Source: Psychrobacter sp. 4Bb (lineage in GTDB: Bacteria; Pseudomonadota; Gammaproteobacteria; Pseudomonadales; Moraxellaceae). Taken from it: a stretch of DNA of 64,000 bases. The stretch's first letter is position 1. Each line of letters opens with the position of its first letter. Shown piece after piece: positions 53,570 to 63,343 of the stretch. The position numbers were made by a program, and so were the translations under genes. The DNA lies in contig NZ_PJAS01000054.1 in NCBI RefSeq assembly GCF_002836735.1, positions 1 through 64,000 on the forward strand, read 5' to 3'. The notes beneath the pieces were generated by a model. That model saw only the letters and a list, made by a program, of their open reading frames with translations. It did no database searches and was not told the DNA's origin.

Positions 53570-54062
53570 AGAAGATCAGAGCCCAAACGGTCAGTGAGTC
53601 AATAAAAGAAAAATAAGAGGGCAGGTTGGTTAACCAAAGTGCGGTGAGTCTAAAAGATAATGCAAATGGTTTCAATCACATAGAAGGGTATGGTGTGAAA
53701 TCGTCATGCAGTCATTTATACGCAGGTAGTCTTTGTTATTGCACTACAAATTATAACAGAACAAATGAGCAGGCGCAGTACTCAGTCATATATTTTGTCT
53801 TGATTATCTACTGACCAATAACTGGCTTATATTTAGGTTTTTGTTGGGTAGCAGACGATATGAACCATGTCATCTTTAGTCACAACTTGCCGCTGGTCTA
53901 TATGTGCTAATAAATGGCAAGTATGCTAAAATCAGGCGATTTATTTTATAGTAGTTATTATGGGCGGAGCGTCTTTTGAAACGTTCTTATTTTGCTAAAG
54001 TCTCGTTATCAGTAGCGACAATATTAGCAACGACAATCAACCTGTCAGGGACTAGATAAGTC
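53570..54062. promoter_or_regulatory. divergent intergenic region between mrdA and the DUF445 gene
   Basis: About 490 A/T-rich bases. Small frames inside it lack ribosome sites and have composition unlike protein. It should contain the promoters for both neighbouring genes. No terminator or structured RNA is evident. Confidence 0.5.
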
Positions 54063-55397
54063 ATGGACGTAAATTCATTATGGCAGACGATAGCTGAACA
54101 CCCAGAGTTTTTTGCCATGCTGACCATCCCACCAGTGACGGCATTCGTCACTTGGGTACATGTGTGGATGGCGCTCAAGATGCTGTTTTATCCGGTTAAG
54201 TTCTGGGGTATTCGTATTCCTAACTTCCCATTTTTTGGGTTACCAGGTATTGGTTGGCAAGGTATCGTTCCGCGCAAAGCGGGCAAGATATCAGGGGTTA
54301 TCGTTGACCAGACGCTCTCAAAACTCGGTTCACTTGATGAGTTTTTTAAGGCGATGGAGCCTGAGCAAATGGCGATATTTGTCACTGATACGGTGGACAA
54401 AAACCTTGAGCCATTGATTGATGAGATTATGCTGGATCACTCGCCAGCATTGTGGGGCAATCTGCCTTACGCCCTAAAGCGCCGTGTCTATGCGCAAGCT
54501 CATAAAGAGCTGCCCAGTATTATGCAGTCGCTTGTGACAGATTTGACTTATCATGTCGAAGACTTGGTCGATATGCGCAAAATGATTGTCAACACCATGG
54601 AAAATGATCGTCGTTTGATGGTCAATATGTTTCTAAAAGTGGGGCAAAAAGAGATAGATTTTATCTGGCACATTAGTGCTTTGATTGGTTTGGTATTTGG
54701 TATTATCCAGATGTTTATATTTTTGGTGGTGCCGCAGCATTGGACCGTACCGTTCTTTGCCGCCATTTGGGGTTTTCTCACCAATTGGATTGCCATTTGG
54801 ATGGTGTTTAATCCAGTAGAGCCGCACTTCATCCCTTATTTGAAGCTGTTTACGGTGCAGAGTCGCTTTCCATTTATCAAACCTGTCATACCGCATATCG
54901 CAAAGTATCGCTTACAAGGCGGCTTCATGAAGCGCCAAGAGGAAGTTTCTGAGGTTTTTGCTGAAATTGTGGTAAAAGATTTGGTCACTCTAGAAAACAT
55001 CATGAATGAAATGATGTATGGCGATCGCTCAGCGCAAACCCGTGATTTGATGAAATCGCATCTATATACGGTGCTAGAGTCACCAGTGATTAGTACGACA
55101 TTACGTGTGGGATTGGGTCGCCGTGATTATGGACAACTCAAAAATACCATTATCGACAAGTCTATTGTCGCAACAATGGTACCACTGCGAGATCCTGAGC
55201 TAAATGAAAGCCGAGCCAGTAAGATATTTGGTCTGTTTCGCGATAGAATACGTGCGCTCACGCCAAATGAGTTTCAGAACCTGTTGCGTCCCGCTTTCCG
55301 AGAGGATGAGATGACGTTAATTGTTTTGGGCGGTTTGACTGGTTTTCTAGCAGGTTGGTTGCATTTAGTGTTAGTATTTTTCCCCTCGATGCAGTAA
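54063..55397 (+). CDS. DUF445-family inner-membrane protein
   Basis: 444 residues. It begins with MDVNSLWQTIAEHPEFF, then a helix LTIPPVTAFVTWVHVWMALKM; IDFIWHISALIGLVFGIIQ, AAIWGFLTNWIAIWMVF and a C-terminal GGLTGFLAGWLHLVLVF are membrane segments. The GWQGIVPRKAGKISG stretch and the GLTNWIAI-type run are typical of DUF445 (YheB-like) proteins. The function is unknown; some relatives occur near lipid or cell-envelope genes. Not cotranscribed with the mrdA gene, which is divergent. Confidence 0.85.
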   Translation: MDVNSLWQTIAEHPEFFAMLTIPPVTAFVTWVHVWMALKMLFYPVKFWGIRIPNFPFFGLPGIGWQGIVPRKAGKISGVIVDQTLSKLGSLDEFFKAMEPEQMAIFVTDTVDKNLEPLIDEIMLDHSPALWGNLPYALKRRVYAQAHKELPSIMQSLVTDLTYHVEDLVDMRKMIVNTMENDRRLMVNMFLKVGQKEIDFIWHISALIGLVFGIIQMFIFLVVPQHWTVPFFAAIWGFLTNWIAIWMVFNPVEPHFIPYLKLFTVQSRFPFIKPVIPHIAKYRLQGGFMKRQEEVSEVFAEIVVKDLVTLENIMNEMMYGDRSAQTRDLMKSHLYTVLESPVISTTLRVGLGRRDYGQLKNTIIDKSIVATMVPLRDPELNESRASKIFGLFRDRIRALTPNEFQNLLRPAFREDEMTLIVLGGLTGFLAGWLHLVLVFFPSMQ

Positions 55398-55677
55398 TGC
55401 ATCAATAAGTATTTTTAATTAGTCATGAACGGCTGTATTGAATAAGCTTTGAATAACTAGAAAATGTAAAGTTAACAATAGATAAGCATTTTGTATCAAT
55501 CATTCATATTGATACGTCACAATGATAGTAGCGGGTTTTATGTGCTTCTACAGCAATTGAAACCTCAGTTTTTAACCGTAAACTATGACCGCATAAAGGA
55601 CTATTAGCGTTTGCCAGTGGCTAGCAATGCCATCGGTGAACCCTTAATTGTATCCAAGGTAAACAAGGTTAGACCGT

Positions 55678-57708
55678 ATGTTAATCACAGAATTGGGTTA
55701 TTTTGCCTTGCTGGCCGCTTTTATACTAGCGATTTTGCAGGTGGTACTACCAACCATTGGCGTCATGCGTGACCACGTCGCTTGGCAGCGTTTGGCGCCA
55801 AGTCTGGCATGGGCGCAATTTGCGGCAATGATTACCTCATTTGCTGCGCTAATGGCAGGCTTTTATTATAACGACTTTAGTCTCGTCTACGTCACTCAGC
55901 ACTCCAATACATTGCTGCCTTGGTACTACAAGCTGTCGGCGACATGGGGCGGGCATGAAGGCTCGTTGCTATTGTGGATGACCATCATGGCCACTTGGTG
56001 CGCGCTGGTCTCTTACTTCAGTCGTGGGTTGCCGTTGTCTATGCGTGCGCGAGTGCTGGTGATATTAGCAGGCGTGCAGATGATGATGCTAGCGATGCTT
56101 ATCTTTACCTCATCGCCGTTTGACCGCACATTGCCCAATCTACCTGTTGATGGCGCGGATCTAAATCCTGTATTGCAAGATTTTGGTTTGATTATTCACC
56201 CGCCGATGCTTTATATGGGCTATGTGGGTATGGTTGTGCCATTTGCGTTTTGTATGGCAGCACTGTGGGAAGGGCGTTTGGATGCGGTATGGACACGTTG
56301 GTCGCGTCCATGGGCATTGGCTGCTTGGGGGTTCTTAACAGTCGGTATCGCGCTTGGCTCATGGTGGGCTTATTATGAGCTTGGCTGGGGCGGTTGGTGG
56401 TTCTGGGATCCAGTAGAGAACGCATCATTAATGCCGTGGTTGGCAGGAACGGCGCTACTGCATTCGCTTGCTGTCACCGAAAAACGCGGTGTATTTAAAG
56501 CATGGACGATTATGCTCGCAATCTTTGCTTTTGCGCTTAGCTTGCTTGGTACGTTCTTAGTACGTTCAGGTGTCATCACGTCAGTGCATTCATTTGCCGC
56601 TGATCCAACGCGTGGTCTAGTGATTCTAGTCATCCTCGGTATTATCGTCGGCGGTGGTCTGTTGATGTTTGCGGTACGTGGCTGGCGTTTGACGGTCGAG
56701 AGTCAGTATCGACTTATCTCACGTGAATCATTTTTGGTGATTAACAACGTTATTATTCTCATTTCAACCTTAGTGGTACTACTTGGTACGCTATACCCTA
56801 TTATTGCTGATGCCTTTAACTTAGGTCAGGTATCTGTTGGCCCTCCATACTTCAACGCCCTGTTTGTGCCGTTGACATGGCTACTACTGGTGGCGATGGG
56901 TATGGGCTCTAATATCCGCTGGAAACAAGACAGCCGCCCATTATTGGGTGCTGGTATGGTTATCGCGGTGAGCAGTTTGGTATTGGCCGCCATTATTACC
57001 TATTTCACCAGTCCATCAGCGATGCTAAATATCGGTGTCACATTGGCGGTTAGCTTTTGGGTGTTGTTATGGATGGTTGTCGATTTCAAAGACAAGACCA
57101 AAAATGCACCAAGTCGCTTAAACGGCTTACGTCAGTTGCGTCTAAGTTATTGGGGTCAACAGACCGCTCATATTGGCGTTATCATTGCAGTTATCGGCGT
57201 GGCATTTACCAGTACGTTGAGTATTGAGCGCGATGTGGCACTAGGGCCTAACGATAATGTCAATGTGCAAGGCTATGACTTTACGGTGAAAGGCTTTAGT
57301 GAAGTAAAAGGCAGTAACTTTGACGCTACGCAAGCAGAAGTAACAGTCAGTAAAGACGGTCAAGAAGTGACCACGTTATATCCTGAAAAGCGTAACTATA
57401 TCATCAGTATGATGCCAATGACGGAGGCTGCGATTGATGCCAATTTGATGCGCGATGTCTACGTAGCACTTGGTGAGCCAATTGCTGAAGACAGCAATGA
57501 ATGGGCTTTCCGTATTTATGTCAAACCGCTTATCCGCTGGATATGGTTGGGTGCACTTATCATGGCGTTTGGCGCATTGCTCAGCATGCTAGACAATCGT
57601 TACCGTATCAAAAAAACCAAAACACCTGCGCAAATCGCGGCCAAAAAATCAGGCTTTGCGACGGTTGCAGATTTGGATACGTCAGCTACAAAGATAGGGG
57701 AGCGTTAA
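55678..57708 (+). CDS. ccmF: cytochrome c maturation haem lyase subunit CcmF
   Basis: A 676-residue multipass membrane protein with about fifteen helices. The tryptophan-rich WWD domain is ELGWGGWWFWDPVENASLMP, which binds haem from CcmE, and the N-terminus MLITELGYFALLAAFILA is usual for CcmF. It attaches haem to apocytochrome c at the periplasmic side. It heads the ccmFGHI run; ccmABCDE are not in this window. Confidence 0.97.
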   Translation: MLITELGYFALLAAFILAILQVVLPTIGVMRDHVAWQRLAPSLAWAQFAAMITSFAALMAGFYYNDFSLVYVTQHSNTLLPWYYKLSATWGGHEGSLLLWMTIMATWCALVSYFSRGLPLSMRARVLVILAGVQMMMLAMLIFTSSPFDRTLPNLPVDGADLNPVLQDFGLIIHPPMLYMGYVGMVVPFAFCMAALWEGRLDAVWTRWSRPWALAAWGFLTVGIALGSWWAYYELGWGGWWFWDPVENASLMPWLAGTALLHSLAVTEKRGVFKAWTIMLAIFAFALSLLGTFLVRSGVITSVHSFAADPTRGLVILVILGIIVGGGLLMFAVRGWRLTVESQYRLISRESFLVINNVIILISTLVVLLGTLYPIIADAFNLGQVSVGPPYFNALFVPLTWLLLVAMGMGSNIRWKQDSRPLLGAGMVIAVSSLVLAAIITYFTSPSAMLNIGVTLAVSFWVLLWMVVDFKDKTKNAPSRLNGLRQLRLSYWGQQTAHIGVIIAVIGVAFTSTLSIERDVALGPNDNVNVQGYDFTVKGFSEVKGSNFDATQAEVTVSKDGQEVTTLYPEKRNYIISMMPMTEAAIDANLMRDVYVALGEPIAEDSNEWAFRIYVKPLIRWIWLGALIMAFGALLSMLDNRYRIKKTKTPAQIAAKKSGFATVADLDTSATKIGER

Positions 57709-57709
57709 T

Positions 57710-58387
57710 ATGACTACCTCAAACAATGGACCTGATAAAAAAGCTCAGCAAGATGTTGTCAAAGACCCTAAAGTTGCAAGCAGCAATAAAGTAAAAACTA
57801 AGAAAAAACTAAAAATTGGGTTTTTGATTCCGCTGGTTATCTTTATTGGTTTGGTCGCTATGCTCTATATGCGTTTGGGCAAGCCGACTGATATCGTAAC
57901 CAATACAGCGCTTGAGCGTCCAGTACCTGCCTTTGAGTTGCCATTATTATCAGATACCAGTCGTATCATGACGAATGACAACCTGCCAGATAAGCCATTC
58001 CTCATGAATATTTGGGGCTCTTGGTGTCCAACTTGTATCATTGAGCATCCTTTTTTGATGAAGCTAGAAGAGCGCGGCGTTAACTTAGTAGGCGTAAACT
58101 ACAAAGATGATATTGGGGATGCATTAGGGTATCTGAATCGCGGTGGCGACCCGTTCTCTATGTCTATTCAGGACTTGTCAGGGCAGTTTGCTCTAGATTT
58201 GGGTCTGACTGGTGCGCCTGAGACTTTCATCGTCGATGGTGATGGGATTATTCGTCAGCATATCATCGGTGAGATCAATGAGAGCAATTGGCAAAGTCGT
58301 ATTACGCCTTGCTTGATGGTACTCAATGACGCTAGTAATAATGGTGTCAGTCCAGATCCGAGCCAAGTTGCGGAGGCGTGCAAATGA
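57710..58387 (+). CDS. ccmG: cytochrome c maturation thioredoxin CcmG (DsbE)
   Basis: A 225-residue membrane-anchored thioredoxin-like reductant with one N-terminal helix (IGFLIPLVIFIGLVAMLYM). The active site NIWGSWCPTCIIEHPFL has Cys-Pro-Thr-Cys and GAPETFIVDGDGIIRQHIIG is the typical cis-proline region. It keeps apocytochrome cysteines reduced for haem ligation. It starts one base after the ccmF stop. Confidence 0.95.
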   Translation: MTTSNNGPDKKAQQDVVKDPKVASSNKVKTKKKLKIGFLIPLVIFIGLVAMLYMRLGKPTDIVTNTALERPVPAFELPLLSDTSRIMTNDNLPDKPFLMNIWGSWCPTCIIEHPFLMKLEERGVNLVGVNYKDDIGDALGYLNRGGDPFSMSIQDLSGQFALDLGLTGAPETFIVDGDGIIRQHIIGEINESNWQSRITPCLMVLNDASNNGVSPDPSQVAEACK

Positions 58388-58941
58388 TAGCCTACCAAAT
58401 AATAAAGGCGACCATAAAGTTAGCAAGCTTGTTTATCGCTTGTTTATTGAGTATGGCAAGCTTTGCTGCCATTGATGTTTATGATTTTGATTCTGTGCAA
58501 CAAGAAGCACAGTATCGCGGTCTCATCGAAGAGCTACGCTGCCCGAAATGTCAAAATCAGAACTTGGCAGGGTCTGATGCGCCAATTGCGCAAGACTTAA
58601 AGCAAAAAACCTATGACTTGATAAAAGATGGTCGTAGTGATGGCGAGATTCGAGCCTATATGCAAGAGCGCTATGGCGACTTTATCAGTTACAAGCCACC
58701 AGTACGTCCTTCGACATGGATTTTATGGTTTTTCCCACCATTATTATTGATCGTTTTATTGGTCGGTTGGTTTTGGCAAAGTAAACGCCGTCAGCTTGTC
58801 GCTAGCGGCGAGAGTGGTGTAGTAGTAGACAACCATGTCAAAGCGTTGTCTGCCGCTGAAAAAGCAGAACTTGATCGCTTATTGTCACGAGCCAATAACG
58901 ATGACAAAGACGACACTACAAGCCTTGGGGGCAAAAAATGA
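58384..58941 (+). CDS. ccmH: cytochrome c maturation protein CcmH (CcmL-type)
   Basis: 185 residues from ATG 58384, seven bases after GGAGG and overlapping the ccmG stop by four bases (ATGA); a GTG two codons earlier is too close to that site. A signal peptide is followed by the redox motif LRCPKCQNQNLAGSDAP (Cys-Pro-Lys-Cys), then a membrane helix (WILWFFPPLLLIVLLVGW). It reduces apocytochrome c and works with CcmF and CcmI. Confidence 0.94.
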   Translation: MIAYQIIKATIKLASLFIACLLSMASFAAIDVYDFDSVQQEAQYRGLIEELRCPKCQNQNLAGSDAPIAQDLKQKTYDLIKDGRSDGEIRAYMQERYGDFISYKPPVRPSTWILWFFPPLLLIVLLVGWFWQSKRRQLVASGESGVVVDNHVKALSAAEKAELDRLLSRANNDDKDDTTSLGGKK

Positions 58942-60218
58942 CCATATTTTCTACTGTTGGCTTATTTATTGCGCTAAGTTTACTTGTCGCTCTACTATTG
59001 GGCATTATCACCATTAAGCCGTGGTTAAGAGCACCGCGTTCGCATAGCATGCCTGTGGACAATCAACTGCTGGATATCAACGTTGCTGTGTTTCGTGAGC
59101 GACTAGCAGAGCTGAAAACAGACAAAGACAGTGGTATCATTGATGACCATCACTATCAAAACCAGAAGCTTGAGCTTGAACGTCAGCTTTTGGATGCTCA
59201 GCGTGAAGTGTCACCGATGGTCACGCCTGGTATCAAAAGCCGATTGATTATTATGGTTTGGGTGCCTGTATTGACTGCTATGGCGTATCTGATGGTCGGT
59301 GATCGCACACCTGTATTTGAGCTGTGGGCTGCTGAGGACAAAGTCGGCCAAGTGGCAGATGACTTACTGACAGGTAGAATCGATCAGCCACCGGCTTGGG
59401 CAATTGAAGATGGTAATCAGCTGATTAGTGCCATGCAGACTAACGTCTATCGTCATGCCAGTGACTACAATCGCTGGATGCGCCTGTCGGAGCTGTTCTT
59501 GTCATTAGAGGCGACTGATTCGGCATTAGAGGCTTTGTCGCGCGCTTATCGTCTATCACCTGATAACGAAGAGATTGCGACCACTTATGCGCAGATTAGT
59601 TTCTTTGCTAATAAGGGTCAGTTAGATGCCAATAGCCGCCGAGTGTTAGAAAACATACTGGCCAAAAACCCAGAGCATGAGGGCGCACAAATGCTTATGG
59701 TGATGGGTGAGGCACGTGCTAGCAACTTCGATCAAGCGCAAGGCTGGATTAAACGTCTGCGTGACAGTATCGCTGCCAAACCAGGTGATCATACGCAAGC
59801 GCTATCAAGTCTAGATGAGCTTAGCGCTAATGTGGTGATGCAGCAACAGCAAGCCTCTGAAGGCGTCGAAGTGACAGTCAAAATAAATGCTAGTCTGTTA
59901 CCATTGGTAAAAGCTGACGATACGCTGTTTGTAGCGATACGTGACGTGAAAGGTGGTCCACCATTTGCGGCTAAGCGTCTACCGATTAGCAATATCAAAC
60001 AAGGCGAAGCGGTTATTAGCCTAAGTGATCTTGATGCTATGATGCCAGAGCGTACCCTAGGGTCGGCTCGTTCTGATAAAGTACAGCTAGCGGTCATCGC
60101 TCGTATCAGTCATAGTGGCAATGCTACCGCAGAGTCAGGCGACCTCTCGGGTAATCCAGTGGTTATCAGCGCAGAACAAAATCAGGTCAACGTGGAAATA
60201 AATCAGCAAGTTCCATAG
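58938..60218 (+). CDS. ccmI: cytochrome c maturation chaperone CcmI
   Basis: A 426-residue protein overlapping ccmH by four bases. Two helices near the start (LFIALSLLVALLLGIITI and SRLIIMVWVPVLTAMAYL) flank a cytoplasmic loop. A periplasmic TPR domain follows (RWMRLSELFLSLEATDSALE and ALSRAYRLSPDNEEIATTYA), which binds the apocytochrome C-terminus. The last part (VTVKINASLLPLVKADDTL) is a beta-domain of long CcmI forms. It completes a CcmFGHI haem-lyase unit. Confidence 0.92.
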   Translation: MTIFSTVGLFIALSLLVALLLGIITIKPWLRAPRSHSMPVDNQLLDINVAVFRERLAELKTDKDSGIIDDHHYQNQKLELERQLLDAQREVSPMVTPGIKSRLIIMVWVPVLTAMAYLMVGDRTPVFELWAAEDKVGQVADDLLTGRIDQPPAWAIEDGNQLISAMQTNVYRHASDYNRWMRLSELFLSLEATDSALEALSRAYRLSPDNEEIATTYAQISFFANKGQLDANSRRVLENILAKNPEHEGAQMLMVMGEARASNFDQAQGWIKRLRDSIAAKPGDHTQALSSLDELSANVVMQQQQASEGVEVTVKINASLLPLVKADDTLFVAIRDVKGGPPFAAKRLPISNIKQGEAVISLSDLDAMMPERTLGSARSDKVQLAVIARISHSGNATAESGDLSGNPVVISAEQNQVNVEINQQVP

Positions 60219-61206
<988 letters not shown>

Positions 61207-61254
61207 CTATCGAGGTTAGCTAATTGATTTAGCCAGTCGATGTAGTCGTTGAAG

Positions 61255-61280
61255 ACCCTGTTTAATAGCAGGGTTTTTTT
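61255..61280 (+). terminator. Rho-independent terminator of adk
   Basis: Stem ACCCTG/CAGGGT with an 8-base loop and a run of seven Ts. Confidence 0.75.
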
Positions 61281-61324
61281 ATGGCTGATAATTTTATGCC
61301 TCATAAAACATACCCACAAAAAAA

Positions 61325-61349
61325 CCGCTTACTCATTATAAGTAAACGG
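61325..61349 (-). terminator. terminator of secB
   Basis: On the minus strand CCGTTTACT and AGTAAGCGG pair with one mismatch and are followed by seven Ts, about 50 bases after secB. Confidence 0.75.
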
Positions 61350-61398
61350 CCTTTTATCAAATATACGACTCGTAGAGCTCATATATTTTAATTAATGC

Positions 61399-61851
61399 TT
61401 ATGCATTACCTTGAGCATCAACTTGTGCTTGCTGCTGGCTTTGTGCATATGCTTGATCAAAGTTCACAGGTGCTAGTAGCAATTGTGGGAAGCTACCACG
61501 TGTCACGATGTCGCTGATGACTTCACGAGCATATGGGAACAACACATTAGGGCAGTATGCGCCTAGGATTTGACCGATTTGATCTTCTGGAATGTCTTTT
61601 AGTAAGAAGATACCTGCTTGATGCACTTCAGCGATAAATGCTGCTTCTTCCGCATTTTTGGCAGTAACGCTCACAGTTAGGATGATTTGATAATGATCGT
61701 CATCTAGTTTTTCAGCGTTGCTAGACAAATTGATATCAAGCTCTGGGTTCCACTCTTTGGTGAATACGCTAGCGCCTGGGACTTCAAGTGACATGTCTTT
61801 TACGTAGATGCGTTCTAGTGCCAATTGTGGTTGTGCTTGTTCTTCAGCCAT
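61399..61851 (-). CDS. secB: protein-export chaperone SecB
   Basis: A 150-residue cytosolic tetrameric chaperone for Sec substrates. [36 protein letters not shown] and [20 protein letters not shown] are standard SecB stretches. It acts with SecA and is followed in this genome by a separate grxC gene upstream of its promoter region. Confidence 0.97.
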   Translation of the reverse strand: MAEEQAQPQLALERIYVKDMSLEVPGASVFTKEWNPELDINLSSNAEKLDDDHYQIILTVSVTAKNAEEAAFIAEVHQAGIFLLKDIPEDQIGQILGAYCPNVLFPYAREVISDIVTRGSFPQLLLAPVNFDQAYAQSQQQAQVDAQGNA

Positions 61852-62043
61852 GGTAAATCCTCTAAAATTAAATCAAATGATTGGGCAAATCGTCATTTTA
61901 ATAAAAGTTCATTGTAATATAAATCGAGACTATTTTTTGGTATTGTCTCGATATTTTTTATTATTACTTCTTACTGCTCTATTAAAACCTGACATTGCCT
62001 ATCTTTACATAAATAAAGATAGACAGTAAAGGAAGGTAGCAGA

Positions 62044-62307
62044 TTAACCTGCTAATAGTTCGTCAAGTTTGCCTTGCTGGTTCATTTGGTTAAGCTCATC
62101 AAAACCACCGACAAAGGTTTCACCAACGAAGATTTGCGGCACAGTGCGGTAATTATTGGTTTTTTTCATCAACGCTTGGCGCTCTTCGCTGCTCATATCG
62201 TGCATGCCGATCTCTTCATAATCAACGCCTTTGGTTTTTAGTAGTTGTTTGGCGTTTGAGCAGTATGGGCAGATAGGGGTAGTGTAAACTTTCACAGATA
62301 CAGTCAT
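62044..62307 (-). CDS. grxC: glutaredoxin 3
   Basis: An 87-residue glutaredoxin with the dithiol active site TTPICPYCSNAKQLLK (Cys-Pro-Tyr-Cys), the cis-Pro RTVPQIFVGETFVGG and the C-terminal Gly-Gly-Phe-Asp binding of glutathione. It reduces disulfides with glutathione. It lies beside secB in the same orientation, as in many Gammaproteobacteria. Confidence 0.96.
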   Translation of the reverse strand: MTVSVKVYTTPICPYCSNAKQLLKTKGVDYEEIGMHDMSSEERQALMKKTNNYRTVPQIFVGETFVGGFDELNQMNQQGKLDELLAG

Positions 62308-62666
62308 GGTAAATCCTTATTTATAAATTTATGGGATAACAAACGTATTATAAAGAGCATGATAAATTATCATAGTCTAAGCGTTGGTATAGTCTGTTAT
62401 CAACGAGTAAAGTACAAATGCATTCGGTGATGCTCATTACTAAAGTGGGGATGAGCATGACAAATTCAAGCCGTTTTGGCGCAAAACGTATTTTAGTGCT
62501 ATAAAACATGATAAATAGAACATAAAAAATAAACCACAAAAAAAGACACCCAATAAAAAGGTGTCTTTTTGATAGCATTGGTAGCACTGATAACGTTAGT
62601 CAGGTCACACAAACATCAGCTAAGCGATGTGTATAAACGCTTCACTTAAGTGCCTATACAGGTCTA
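62308..62666. other. intergenic interval with one terminator
   Basis: About 360 bases upstream of grxC. Only a hairpin terminator at 62540-62570 stands out. A frame of 79 codons on the minus strand begins just right of this hairpin and runs through it, with no ribosome site; I do not count it as a gene. Confidence 0.55.
62540..62570 (-). terminator. Rho-independent terminator of the rhodanese gene
   Basis: Stem AAAAAGACACC/GGTGTCTTTTT with a 9-base loop and T-run on the minus strand, about 100 bases after the rhodanese-like gene. Confidence 0.8.
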
Positions 62667-63122
62667 TTACTTGCTTAGACTTGGTTTTGTTTTACCTTTA
62701 GCCTTTGCTTTGGCGTCTTTTACACCAACCAATGGCATGCCAGCGCCTTGCCAACCGCCAATACCGCCCTCTAAGCGATAGACACTATCTTTACCAATCA
62801 TTTGAATCGCAGCGCCTGCTTGGACGCCCATGTCGCAGATGATAATCACTGGCTGCTCAATCGCGCGAATCTCTTCTAAGCGGTCTTTGAGGTCAGTGAA
62901 CGGTATGTTACGGCTGCCTTGAATATAGCCTGATTCAAACTTTTTCTTAGCGCGAATATCAATAAGTTGCGCGTTTTGAGAATTGACCATCATGCCAAGC
63001 GTGTTAGGCGATATTTTTCTACCGCTACGTTTGTTTTCAATCGTAAAAAACAGTATAGCAAGTACGGCTAATATACCAAATAAAAACGGGTGGTTGCCCA
63101 CAAATTCCAGCGCACGATCCAA
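62667..63122 (-). CDS. membrane-anchored rhodanese-like sulfurtransferase (YibN-like)
   Basis: About 151 residues from a TTG at 63122, six bases after GGAGG. A longer frame exists, but the TTG start gives the N-terminus expected for YibN-type proteins (MDRALEFVGNHPFLFGILAVL), a single membrane helix. The rhodanese domain follows: AQLIDIRAKKKFESGYIQGS and RNIPFTDLKD, then the active-site loop IICDMGVQAGAAIQ with Cys as the sulfur acceptor, and LEGGIGGWQGAGMPLV. It lies close to grxC and secB, the usual E. coli neighbours. A Lys-rich tail ends the protein. Confidence 0.88.
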   Translation of the reverse strand: MDRALEFVGNHPFLFGILAVLAILFFTIENKRSGRKISPNTLGMMVNSQNAQLIDIRAKKKFESGYIQGSRNIPFTDLKDRLEEIRAIEQPVIIICDMGVQAGAAIQMIGKDSVYRLEGGIGGWQGAGMPLVGVKDAKAKAKGKTKPSLSK

Positions 63123-63343
63123 ACCATACCTCCAAAAAAATAAGTGTTCTATTAAGCTGAGAAGACAGCCCAATGATAGTGAACAAGGCGCTATTATACC
63201 GATAAGGTCATCTATAGTAAACGGGCGATGACATGGGCAATAATTGGGCGGTTATTGTACTTATCTATGGAGCTTCTCAGCCTAATAAAAATATCTACTC
63301 ACAAGACCGTGTTTAATTAAGACGGACACTAACAAGCCAAATA

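Noticed and set aside
53987..54178. 63-codon minus-strand frame overlapping the start of the DUF445 gene
   Set aside because: It is the shadow of the DUF445 coding frame and has no own ribosome site.
62348..62587. 79-codon hydrophobic frame upstream of grxC
   Set aside because: It runs through a terminator hairpin and has no ribosome site; A/T-rich sequence gives false hydrophobic frames.
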